From DTYU01 sp040757355 (lineage in GTDB: Bacteria > Bacillota > Desulfotomaculia > Desulfotomaculales > Ammonificaceae): DNA of 10,004 nucleotides. The position numbers and the translations under genes are program-made. Under the pieces are notes generated by a model. That model saw only the letters and a program-made list of their open reading frames with translations, did no database searches and was not told the DNA's origin. Where the stretch lies: positions 1 through 10,004 of the forward strand of contig JBFLWY010000067.1 in NCBI GenBank assembly GCA_040757355.1, written 5' to 3'. Positions 1 through 6,304 of the stretch are shown here, piece after piece (positions within the stretch are counted from its first letter, which is position 1; the number at the start of each line of letters is the position of its first letter).

Positions 1-2
1 TT

Positions 3-974
3 TCGCCTGTCCACTGGCTGGTGCAGGCCACACTGGCCGCCGCTGGCGGCGCCGGCGTCGGCTACCTGTTCTGGGCGGGGCTAACCGCTGCGGTGGCGCT
101 CGGCGTTTTCAGCGCTTCATTCCTGCTGGTACGCAATAGCTTCTATGGCCGCTGGGCTGCGGCGGCTGAAGTTCACCGGCGGCGGAGCAGCCGGGTCATT
201 CGCCGGAGCGGGGCGCTGCCTGGTGGACTGCGGCGGGCCGGACCGGTCCGGGCGGTGGCCGGCAAGGAGATGCGGCAGGTCTGGCGCAGTCCGCAGGAAC
301 TCCTTTTGACCCTCCAGGGAGTGTTAATAATCGCCATATCGTTCATTGTACCGGTGCTCAAAGGAGAAAATACCGGGCTGCCGGCCGGAGAACCGTGGGT
401 ACTGTACGTGAGCCTGTTTATTTCTTATCTCGTTGTTTTCTTTGTGGCGGCGCCGCTTGCCGCAAGCGCTGTTTCCCGCGAGGGGCGCGACTGGCCCTTC
501 TTGCGGAGCACGCCGCTCACCGGGGCCCAGATCCTTGCCGGGAAGACGTTGGGGGTGACGGCCCTCGTTATGGGGCCTTGCCTGGCTCTGGCGGTAGGGG
601 CAAACGCCCTCCTCGGCCTGCGGGACTGGCGGCTTATTTTCGTCGGCCTCTTCACGCTTTTGGCAACACCGGGATTCACGGCGCTCGGCGTTTTAGGCGA
701 CGCCCTTTACCCCGGCTTCAAAGAGGAAAGCCGCGGCCGGCGAAGAATGAGCTGGGGGAGCCTGCTCGCGTCGCTTTTCGCATTCGGCGTTTACGGTGTC
801 CTGCTGACCCCCGGTATTCTTCTTGTGGTCCCGAATTGGACTGGAACCTACGTCTGGCTGCGGCTGCCCGGCACCCTGTGGCTGCTGGCGGCAGCGGCGG
901 CAGCGGTAGTACTCCCGGTCGTCATCGGCGGCGAGGCGCTCGACCGGCGCGAGGCGGCGCTTTTATCTATGTAG
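3..974 (+). CDS. ABC-2-type transporter permease, C-terminal part (5' end outside window)
   Basis: This is probably the membrane subunit of an ABC exporter, acting in the cytoplasmic membrane with a separate ATPase that is not in the window. The frame is open to the left edge. A GTG at 21 could be used, but the residues before it (SPVHWLVQ) continue naturally, so I read it as a partial gene that starts upstream. Hydrophobic stretches are at roughly GVGYLFWAGLTAAVALGVF, LLTLQGVLIIAISFIVPVL, LYVSLFISYLVVFFVAAPL, a pair around ALVMGPCLALAVGANALLG and LIFVGLFTLLATPGFTALG, then SLLASLFAFGVYGVLLTPGI and a last alanine/valine-rich helix. A cytoplasmic loop with GKEMRQVWRSPQELL and the phrase REGRDWPFLRSTPLTGAQILAGK are typical of ABC-2 or putative ABC exporter permeases. 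The substrate cannot be told from the sequence. The gene ends in TAG, followed by a 196-base gap with no clear terminator. Confidence 0.75.
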   Translation, partial: SPVHWLVQATLAAAGGAGVGYLFWAGLTAAVALGVFSASFLLVRNSFYGRWAAAAEVHRRRSSRVIRRSGALPGGLRRAGPVRAVAGKEMRQVWRSPQELLLTLQGVLIIAISFIVPVLKGENTGLPAGEPWVLYVSLFISYLVVFFVAAPLAASAVSREGRDWPFLRSTPLTGAQILAGKTLGVTALVMGPCLALAVGANALLGLRDWRLIFVGLFTLLATPGFTALGVLGDALYPGFKEESRGRRRMSWGSLLASLFAFGVYGVLLTPGILLVVPNWTGTYVWLRLPGTLWLLAAAAAAVVLPVVIGGEALDRREAALLSM

Positions 975-1170
975 AGGCAGATTAGATTGTTAAATTGCTG
1001 CTTCAAAGCAGTAAAAAAGCAGGAACGCTTCTTGTCTTGTGGAATTGGGTAATTATTCCCGTAAGCCGAGGGATAAAGCGCCGGGGGTTACACGTTTAAA
1101 GAAAGAAGCGAGCAGGATCCTATCATCTGGTTGATAAAGTAGGTTTGGTAAAATCACGGAGGTGGGGAAG

Positions 1171-3342
1171 ATGCGCCGGTTCCGTTTAGTTCTTTTTCTC
1201 TGCACCTTTTTCTTGGTGGTGGTTACGCCTGCCCTCGCCCAGGGCGAGAACGTCCCGGTGAGCCTGGAGCAGGCGATCCGCACCGCGCGGGCGAACCTCA
1301 GCATCCCGCCGGAGTGCACTGTTTTCAATTCCGGCTTCGAGCAGGGTCCGGTGGGGAGCTTCTATCAGCTCAACTGGCTGAGCCCCGGGGGGTTGAACAA
1401 CGTCAGCGTGAACGTGGACGCGTATACCGGTGAAATCGTTAGCTTTCAATGTTTCCGGGCAACGGGGGAGCCGGGCGGCCGCCTGCCGCGCTATTCCCGG
1501 GAAGAGGCGCTACCGGTAGCCGCGGCGCTGGTGAAAAAGCTGGCCCCGCAGAAATGGGGGGCCCTGCGGCTTGAGCCCGCGCCCGGGCGATCCTGGGACC
1601 TGTCGCAGCACACTTTCGTTTACGTCCGTTACGTGAACGGCATTCCCTTTCCGGAGAACGGCGCACGGGTGGTGGTTGACGGGAATACCAAGGAAGTGGT
1701 GGAGTATACGCTGAGCTGGACGGAAGATGTGGCTTTCCCCGCGGCTAAAGAGATGCTGCTGCGGGAGGATGCGCTGCGGTGCTACCGGGAACAGGTGAAG
1801 CCGCATCTCCAGTACTATGTGCCTGTGGCACCGGAAAACCCCGAGCGCCAGCGACCCCGCCTAGTCTATTCTCTCGAACCGGAAGAGCTGGCAGTTGATG
1901 CCTTCACCGGAAAGGTGCTCACGGGAATGACGCCCGTAACTTCGCCGTTCGGCGAAATGTTCAGTATACCGGTCGGAGCTGGCGGGGAGAAGGCTTTTTC
2001 TCCTGCGGAACAGCGGGAAATAGAGGCAACGGGCGAGCTGCTCCCGGCGGCGAAGGCGGCGCTAGTGGTGCGGGATCTCGTGCCACAGGCCGCTACGGCG
2101 GACCTCGACCGGAGCAGCCTCAACGTCGGCGTGCCCTGGCAGGAGGAGAAGGTTTGGCAGCTCTCTTTCAGTAACAAGGACCGCGGATTGCAAATCGAGG
2201 CGGTGGTCAGCGCGGTGACCGGTGAACTTTTACACCTTTACGTGATGTCAGTAGAAGCCGGGGAGCCGCGGCTGCCGGTCCTGGCAAAGCGGCAGGAAGC
2301 GAAGCTTGACCGGGAAGAGGCGCGCCGGACAGCGGAAGAGTTCCTGAAAAAAGCGGCCCCGGCCCTTTTGCCGGAGGCGCGGTGCGCGCAGTGTGAGTTT
2401 TTCGCTCTGCCCTACCCTAACCCCGCTTACCACTGCGTTTACCAGCGGTACGTCAACGGCCTGCCGTGCCCGAGCAACTCCCTCTCGGTGCAGGTGGACG
2501 GGGTGACGGGTGAGGTGATCGGTTACAGCCGGCAGTGGGTCCGGGCGGCCTTTCCTCCGCCGGAGGAGGCCATAACCGCTGCAACGGCCCTGGAACATTA
2601 CATAGACGCTTTTGGTTTTGAACCCCGCTACATGCGGCTGGTTACCGGGACACCGCAGGAGGTTTTCAGCGATCCCGCTGATCCTTACGGCTGGAAGAAG
2701 GCGAAAATCTGCCTGGTTTACGCGCTGAAGCTGCCCGCAGGCTATCCGGTGGTCTGGCTAGACGCGCAGAGCGGCGAGTTTATCGATTACGAAGGGAATC
2801 CGGTAGCGGTGAAACCGGCGCCCGCTTTCAGTGACGTGGCGGGGAGCCGCTTCGCGCAGGAGATCGGCCTGTTGAAAGAGGCGGGCGTCGTAAGCGGCTA
2901 CCAGGGCCGCTTCCGCCCCCGCGACCCTGTAACCCAGGCTGAATTGGTGGCGATGATCGTGGCGGCGCAAAGCCCGGTTGCGGCACCGCAGGCGGCAGGC
3001 ACTCCCTGGTACAGCGGGGCCTACGAACAGGCGCGGCTGCGCGGTATTATCGAGGCGGTGGAGATGGCACCGGCCCGGCCGGTCCGGCGCCTGGAGCTGG
3101 CGCGGCTGCTCGTCAGGGGTCTCGGCTACCGGCAGGTGGCGGAGTTACCGCAACTTTACTCCCTGCCCTTTGCGGATGCTGCGCGCGTGCCGCTTGCGGA
3201 CCGGGGTTATGCTGCCTTAGCCTGGGGGTTGAAGTTCTTCCCGTGGCCGGGCGGCGATTTTGGCCCGGCGGTGGTAGTGAAGCGGGAAGAGGCGGCGGCA
3301 GCGCTGGTGCGGTTCCTGAGGGTGCCGCGTCCCCGCATTTAA
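1171..3342 (+). CDS. secreted YcdB/YcdC-repeat protein with C-terminal SLH domains
   Basis: This is a 723-residue exported protein, probably held on the cell surface. I chose ATG 1171 because GGAGGTG (1158-1164) lies 6 bases before it; an in-frame GTG at 1162 overlaps that ribosome binding site. Residues 1-23 form a signal peptide (MRRFR, a hydrophobic core, then ALA before Q24). The body repeats a PepSY-like unit that ends in a V-x-V-D-A-x-T-G-E-type strand: VNVDAYTGEIVSF (near residue 80), VVVDGNTKEVVEY (~167), LAVDAFTGKVL (~240), AVVSAVTGELLHLY (~344), VQVDGVTGEVIGY (~440), VWLDAQSGEFIDY (~528). This matches the YcdB/YcdC (DUF4901) domain, whose biochemical role is unknown. From about residue 552 comes a good SLH domain (FSDVAGSRFAQEIGLLKEAG), then two more diverged SLH-like units. 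SLH domains bind secondary cell-wall polysaccharide. The 196-base upstream gap shows no promoter I can defend. Confidence 0.85.
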   Translation: MRRFRLVLFLCTFFLVVVTPALAQGENVPVSLEQAIRTARANLSIPPECTVFNSGFEQGPVGSFYQLNWLSPGGLNNVSVNVDAYTGEIVSFQCFRATGEPGGRLPRYSREEALPVAAALVKKLAPQKWGALRLEPAPGRSWDLSQHTFVYVRYVNGIPFPENGARVVVDGNTKEVVEYTLSWTEDVAFPAAKEMLLREDALRCYREQVKPHLQYYVPVAPENPERQRPRLVYSLEPEELAVDAFTGKVLTGMTPVTSPFGEMFSIPVGAGGEKAFSPAEQREIEATGELLPAAKAALVVRDLVPQAATADLDRSSLNVGVPWQEEKVWQLSFSNKDRGLQIEAVVSAVTGELLHLYVMSVEAGEPRLPVLAKRQEAKLDREEARRTAEEFLKKAAPALLPEARCAQCEFFALPYPNPAYHCVYQRYVNGLPCPSNSLSVQVDGVTGEVIGYSRQWVRAAFPPPEEAITAATALEHYIDAFGFEPRYMRLVTGTPQEVFSDPADPYGWKKAKICLVYALKLPAGYPVVWLDAQSGEFIDYEGNPVAVKPAPAFSDVAGSRFAQEIGLLKEAGVVSGYQGRFRPRDPVTQAELVAMIVAAQSPVAAPQAAGTPWYSGAYEQARLRGIIEAVEMAPARPVRRLELARLLVRGLGYRQVAELPQLYSLPFADAARVPLADRGYAALAWGLKFFPWPGGDFGPAVVVKREEAAAALVRFLRVPRPRI

Positions 3343-3358
3343 GCAGGGAAAGTTGGCT

Positions 3359-3715
3359 ATGGCAACCAACGCTTGGGACGGTCACGAATACGACGCGGTT
3401 TCCCGGCAGCGTTTCGTGGTGGGGGATCTCCTCATCCGGCTTGCGGGAGTCCGACCCGGGGAGGATGTGCTTGACGTCGGCTGCGGCACGGGCGAGCTGA
3501 CCATTAAGTTGGCAAAGATAGTTTACCCGGGGCGGGTGCTCGGTATCGACAATGCTCCCGGAATGATTGAAGTAGCGCTGAGCAAGGCACAAGCTGCCGG
3601 TATGCTGCTCCTTGTGCTGGCCTTATTGCCTCTGGTATGTTCTTTTTCAGCGGCGTCATGGAGAAAGGGGCGGTCTTGGAAAGGGCAGAGTATCTTGATC
3701 AGGCATTTACCATAG
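3359..3715 (+). pseudogene. class I SAM-dependent methyltransferase, truncated after about residue 81
   Basis: The start is ATG 3359 with GGGAA at 3347-3351; a TTG at 3353 is an alternative. It lies 16 bases after the SLH protein, so the two were probably cotranscribed. Residues 37-45 (VLDVGCGTG) are the SAM-binding motif I, and VLGIDNAPGMIEVALSKAQAAG (about 60-81) includes the acidic residue of motif II. Family members normally run past 180 residues. Here resemblance stops at the AQAAG near base 3600, and the frame continues for some 38 unrelated residues to a stop at 3713-3715. The catalytic and substrate-binding half is therefore missing and the product is unlikely to work. The break coincides with the drop in GC and the start of the cassette remnants. 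The substrate is unknown. Confidence 0.75.
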
Positions 3716-3768
3716 GAAAGAGCTTATCACAGGCAAGTAAGGGAGACTTGGATATCTTAAATCCGTAG
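3601..3768 (+). pseudogene. C-terminal tail of an unidentified protein from a decapitated gene cassette
   Basis: An open frame without its own upstream start reads from about 3601 to TAG 3766-3768 (55 codons, frame of base 3601). It has a hydrophobic stretch (GLIASGMFFFSGVM) followed by a polar, amphipathic tail (EKGAVLERAEYLDQ, then FTIGKSLSQASKGDLDI). The stop is two bases before the R'' box of the first attC-like site, the usual layout at the 3' end of an integron cassette gene. An internal ATG at 3658 has no good ribosome binding site. I do not recognise the family. It overlaps, in another frame, the junk extension of the truncated methyltransferase; the tail nearest the attC is the more believable reading. 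Confidence 0.35.
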
Positions 3769-3770
3769 AG

Positions 3771-3861
3771 GCCGAACAAGGGGATTCAGTCGACGCCGAG
3801 ATAGGTGGGTTGGTTTTTCTGGAAGGCCCGTGGCGGCGCGGCTGATGCGTAGTCGTTGGGC
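3771..3861 (+). other. integron attC-like recombination site 1 (91 bp)
   Basis: The right-hand R' box GTTGGGC (3855-3861) fits the integron consensus GTTRRRY. The left R'' box GCCGAAC (3771-3777) fits RYYYAAC except at one position. Between them an imperfect inverted repeat folds: TCAGTCG (3786-3792), an unpaired A3793, then CGCCG (3794-3798), pairs with CGGCG (3834-3838) and CGGCTGA (3839-3845), giving 12 pairs with one T-G wobble and one extrahelical base. Extrahelical bases on one arm and unpaired spacers next to the R boxes are hallmarks of attC sites, which are recognised as folded single strands by the integrase IntI. The terminal loop region is 3799-3833. The site follows the stop at 3768 and precedes the next start at 3878. 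Confidence 0.7.
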
Positions 3862-3877
3862 TGATAAGAGGAAATCA

Positions 3878-4645
3878 ATGAAGCAATTCATAATTACACC
3901 GGCGAGCGGAAAGAGGTTAATCGGCAGAGCATTAGCATCGCATCCTACGGTATTAGCCGCACTTGAGTTTGGGACAATCGTGATTGTGGCCGGCACTACC
4001 AATGGATATGTGGCTGAGGAGATACTTACTCGCATCGGTCAAGTGGAGGGCTTCACCCGAAAGCGCTTTTTTCGCGGGGTTACCCTGCCCCCCTCGATAC
4101 CTATGACCGAAACGGGACGACTTCCTGATGAAACTGGATTTCCGGGCGACGTGATCATCGTCAACGGCCGCTGGCATAAGGGAAAAACGATTTTCGATGT
4201 GGTTGATAACCTGAAGGAAGGCGACATCATTCTGAAAGGTGCAAACGCCCTTGACTTGGCACACCGACAAGCAGCAATCTACATTGGTCATCCAAAGGCC
4301 GGTACGATAGGCGCGGCGTTACAGGCCGTAACAGGGCGACGTGTACGCCTAATTTTGCCTGTGGGGTTGGAGAAGCGCATCGTAGGCGATCTGATGGACC
4401 TGGCATTCCGGTTGAATATCCCGGGAGCACAAGGACCGCGATTGTTGCCCGTACCAGGGCAAGTATTCACGGAAATCGAAGCTATTTCACTGTTAACGGG
4501 TGCAACTGCCGAGCTCGTCGCGGGTGGCGGAGTTTGCGGAGCAGAGGGCTGCGTCTGGCTTGCTGTCAGCGGAGAGACAAAGCAGATGAACGCCGCAGAA
4601 GCGCTTCTGAAGTCAGTTGCTTCAGAGCCGGCGTTTAAGCTGTGA
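3878..4645 (+). CDS. conserved protein of unknown function (glycine-rich, cassette-borne)
   Basis: This is a 255-residue, probably cytoplasmic protein. ATG 3878 is preferred: AAGAGGA (3866-3872) lies 5 bases upstream, whereas the longer frame from 3830 runs back through attC 1. There is no signal peptide. Conserved-looking, glycine-rich segments suggest an alpha/beta nucleotide- or cofactor-binding fold: FGTIVIVAGTTNGYVAEEIL (31-50), FPGDVIIVNGRWHKGKTIFD (88-107), EGDIILKGANALD (114-126), AAIYIGHPKAGTIGAAL (132-148), RVRLILPVGLEKRI (155-168) and ELVAGGGVCGAEGCVWLAVSG (212-232). It resembles a family of uncharacterised proteins I associate with methanogens and anaerobes, but I cannot name a function. 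It is followed after 25 bases by the TrmO-like gene, probably on the same transcript. GC is lower than in flanking genes. Confidence 0.75.
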   Translation: MKQFIITPASGKRLIGRALASHPTVLAALEFGTIVIVAGTTNGYVAEEILTRIGQVEGFTRKRFFRGVTLPPSIPMTETGRLPDETGFPGDVIIVNGRWHKGKTIFDVVDNLKEGDIILKGANALDLAHRQAAIYIGHPKAGTIGAALQAVTGRRVRLILPVGLEKRIVGDLMDLAFRLNIPGAQGPRLLPVPGQVFTEIEAISLLTGATAELVAGGGVCGAEGCVWLAVSGETKQMNAAEALLKSVASEPAFKL

Positions 4646-4670
4646 GGCTGAAGACAATAGGAGAATAGAA

Positions 4671-5207
4671 ATGAGAAAAAACATCAACTTCGGAGAATGG
4701 AACGTGAAGATGTACCGGAAGGAAATGATCCCGTCAAAAGGGAAGATAATAATGGAACCAATCGGGATTATCCATTCGCCTTACAAGACAAAAGACGAAT
4801 GTCCGATTCAGCCGCTCTATGCTGCTGGGGTCACGGGTCACATTGAGGTGTTTGCGGAATATGAAGCAGGGCTTAAGGACATCGAAACATTCTCACATAT
4901 CTATCTGCTTTACCGGTTCGATAGAGCCGGGGAAACCCAGATGATACGGGCAACATTTCTTGATGACGAGCCACACGGAATATTTGCCACAAGGCATCCG
5001 TGCAGGCCGAATGGCATCGGGATGTCGATTGTACGGCTGATCAGAAGAGACAAGAACATTCTGGAGGTCAAGGATATAGACATCCTTGACAAGACACCCC
5101 TACTTGATATTAAGCCTTACATACCAAGGTTTGACCTGATCGAAACAGCAAGTGAAGGCTGGATTGCCGGCAAAGAATGGCGTCCAAAACCACAGGATAG
5201 GGAATAG
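4671..5207 (+). CDS. trmO: tRNA (N6-threonylcarbamoyl-A37)-N6-methyltransferase, TrmO/TsaA family
   Basis: The TrmO family uses S-adenosylmethionine to methylate N6 of t6A at position 37 of certain tRNAs, next to the anticodon. The family core begins EPIGIIHSPYKTKDECPIQ. GIFATRHPCRPNGIGMS matches the family's F-A-T-R-S-P-x-R-P-N-P-I-G-L-S signature with H for S and G for P, and KTPLLDIKPYIP matches the D-G-T-P-x-L-D-I-K-P-Y motif. Length is near that of the short, single-domain forms found in archaea and many bacteria, without the extra C-terminal domain of Escherichia coli TrmO. ATG 4671 has AGGAG (4659-4663) at 7 bases; ATG 4752, just before the core, also has a purine-rich GGGAAG and would give 151 residues. 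The gene lies directly before attC 2 and is the second gene of the cassette. GC is about 45-53%, below the flanks. Confidence 0.85.
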   Translation: MRKNINFGEWNVKMYRKEMIPSKGKIIMEPIGIIHSPYKTKDECPIQPLYAAGVTGHIEVFAEYEAGLKDIETFSHIYLLYRFDRAGETQMIRATFLDDEPHGIFATRHPCRPNGIGMSIVRLIRRDKNILEVKDIDILDKTPLLDIKPYIPRFDLIETASEGWIAGKEWRPKPQDRE

Positions 5208-5217
5208 ACAAGATATT

Positions 5218-5274
5218 GCCCAACAAAGCAATCCAGCCGGCTCGTTGCACTCGCGGCTGATTTTGGCGTTAGGT
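5218..5274 (+). other. integron attC recombination site 2 (57 bp)
   Basis: This is the stronger of the two sites. R'' is GCCCAAC (5218-5224, fits RYYYAAC) and R' is GTTAGGT (5268-5274, fits GTTRRRY). Just inside are 5-base unpaired spacers, AAAGC (5225-5229) and TTGGC (5263-5267). Then AATC (5230-5233) pairs with GATT (5259-5262), C5234 is extrahelical, and AGCCG (5235-5239) pairs with CGGCT (5254-5258), leaving a 14-base terminal loop. This order (R box, spacer, L arm with one extrahelical base, variable terminal structure) is the textbook attC layout, and total length is near the 60-bp class. It begins 10 bases after the trmO stop. Confidence 0.8.
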
Positions 5275-5300
5275 CGGGAAAGATTGGGGATGCCGATGAT

Positions 5301-5516
5301 ATGAGTCTCAGCCGCAAGGCGCTGATCAAAAAGATGAATGAGGCGTCAGCGGAACTCCTTCGCGAAAAGGGTTACATCAGTTTCGTTGATGTCCTCATAA
5401 AGATAGGGAAACTGACCAAGGCCGATTATGAGAATTGGAGATTCCGGCGTGTTCCGTACTTGGAGAAGGTTATCACCGTCAACCTGGCTAAGTTAAATTT
5501 GGCAGCGCGTCTTTGA
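5301..5516 (+). CDS. small protein of unknown function, C-terminally truncated cassette gene
   Basis: A 71-residue frame starts 26 bases after attC 2, as expected for the first gene of the next cassette. ATG 5301 has a weak GGGGA (5286-5290) at 10 bases. The sequence runs SLSRKALIKKMNEASAELL, then GYISFVDVLIKIGKL, DYENWRFRRVPYLEKV and VNLAKLN. I recall uncharacterised proteins of about 110-150 residues sharing the W-R-x-x-R-V-P-Y-L-E-K-V-x-x-x-N-L-x-K-L core; they continue well past it. Here the frame runs only LAARL after LAKLN and stops, and no attC follows in this window. I infer that the gene and the rest of its cassette were deleted from about base 5500. The function of the family is unknown to me. 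Confidence 0.55.
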   Translation: MSLSRKALIKKMNEASAELLREKGYISFVDVLIKIGKLTKADYENWRFRRVPYLEKVITVNLAKLNLAARL

Positions 5517-5634
5517 TGTGGATTGGGCGGCGGAAGGAATAGCAGAACCGAGAGCCAAAAAGTCTATTCAAGCCGCGTTATGGGAGGTGCGCCTCGAAGA
5601 TGTCAGGGGCGTGCAAGAGTTCATTGCGAGATAG
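5497..5634 (+). pseudogene. C-terminal remnant of an unidentified gene
   Basis: An open stretch of 45 codons without a start runs from just after a stop at 5494-5496 to TAG 5632-5634. It reads like real protein: VFDVDWAAEGIAEPRAKK, then an apparent helix SIQAALWEVRLEDVRGVQEF. It ends 17 bases before the next gene, the spacing expected of a preceding operon member. It is in a different frame from the truncated cassette protein it touches, so a deletion or insertion junction near 5500 is likely. I cannot name the family, and the evidence is only an amino-acid pattern in a short frame. Confidence 0.3.
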
Positions 5635-5651
5635 GTTTCTGGAGGATTATG

Positions 5652-6281
5652 ATGAAACTGCTGATTATCGGGGCAACGCGCGGGATAGGGCGAAGGCTCT
5701 TGGAGCAGGCGCTTGCGGAAGGACACCAGGTTACGGTTTTGGTGCGGTCGCTGCGCCGCCTCGGCCTCAGTCACGAAAGGCTCACGGTTGTTGAAGGAGA
5801 TATCCTTGACCCGCAGGCCGTAGCGCGGGCGGTGCCAGGGCAGGACGGGGTATGCGTCACCATCGGTGTGAAGCCGGCGCTGAAACCGGTAACGGTTTTT
5901 TCACGCGGGACGGAGAACGTCATCGCGGCGATGAACGAGTTTTCGGTGCGGACGCTGGTCTGTGTGACCGGTATCGGGGCCGGGGAGAGCAAAAACCACG
6001 GCGGGTTCCTCTACGACAGGATATTCAAGCCGCTGTTGCTGAGGAGGATTTACGCAGATAAGGACCGTCAAGAAGAGATCATCCGGCGTTCAGGGCTGGA
6101 CTGGGTGATCGTGCGTCCCAGTTTCCTCACCAACGGGCCGCTTACCGGAAAGTACCGCGTTCTTACGGAGCAAAAAGGCATAAAAGCGCGAAAAATCTCC
6201 CGCGCCGACGTGGCGCATTTTATCTTGCGGGAACTGCAGGAAACAAGGTATCTCGGCAAGGCGCTCCTTTTGACTTATTAA
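5652..6281 (+). CDS. NAD(P)-binding oxidoreductase, atypical short-chain dehydrogenase (NmrA/BLVRB-like)
   Basis: This is a 209-residue cytoplasmic protein with a Rossmann fold. GGAGG (5641-5645) lies 6 bases before ATG 5652; a second ATG at 5649 is too close to it. Residues 3-13 (LLIIGATRGIG) carry the G-x-x-G-x-x-G dinucleotide-binding loop after a first beta strand. VTVLVRSLRRL follows with arginines that in this family favour NADPH. ERLTVVEGDILD is the usual third-strand D-x-x-D segment, and TLVCVTGIGAGES and LDWVIVRPSFLTNGPLTGKY are typical of the NAD(P)H-binding family (PF13460) related to NmrA and flavin/biliverdin reductase B. It lacks the Y-x-x-x-K catalytic pair of classical dehydrogenases. 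The substrate is unknown. It converges with the GNAT gene, with 23 bases between the stops. Confidence 0.85.
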   Translation: MKLLIIGATRGIGRRLLEQALAEGHQVTVLVRSLRRLGLSHERLTVVEGDILDPQAVARAVPGQDGVCVTIGVKPALKPVTVFSRGTENVIAAMNEFSVRTLVCVTGIGAGESKNHGGFLYDRIFKPLLLRRIYADKDRQEEIIRRSGLDWVIVRPSFLTNGPLTGKYRVLTEQKGIKARKISRADVAHFILRELQETRYLGKALLLTY

Positions 6282-6304
6282 GCGCTGAGCCGGGCGGGTT
6301 TCGC

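Larger units (their letters stand above)
3856..5268 (+). mobile_element. complete two-gene integron cassette (uncharacterised protein + trmO + attC)
   Basis: IntI cuts attC between G and TTRRRY, so the cassette between the two sites would be 3856-5268, 1413 bases. In its circular form the first bases TTGGGC preceded by G give R' = GTTGGGC. The R'' box of its own attC (5218-5224) is GCCCAAC, the exact reverse complement, which is the internal match expected of a real cassette. The first gene starts 17 bases after attC 1 and the second ends 10 bases before attC 2, both in the usual orientation. Sampled lines are 45-53% GC, against about 65% in flanking genes. Most cassettes carry one gene; two here is less usual. 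No integrase or attI is visible in the window. Confidence 0.65.

Noticed and set aside
395..985. Long alternative-frame ORF over the permease gene
   Set aside because: It is Arg/Gly/Pro-rich, typical of a GC-rich shadow frame, and the permease frame has coherent membrane segments.
998..1011. CTGCTTCAAAGCAG hairpin after the permease gene as a terminator
   Set aside because: The stem is only 5-6 bp and is followed by A-rich rather than T-rich sequence on the plus strand; on the minus strand the T-run precedes the stem.
1131..1154. TTGATA and TAAAAT as a promoter for the SLH protein
   Set aside because: The spacing is 12 bases, too short for a sigma-70-type promoter.
5540..5583. Possible third attC with R' GTTATGG at 5577-5583
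   Set aside because: GTTATGG does not fit GTTRRRY, no matching R'' or paired arms were found, and a plausible protein remnant reads through it.
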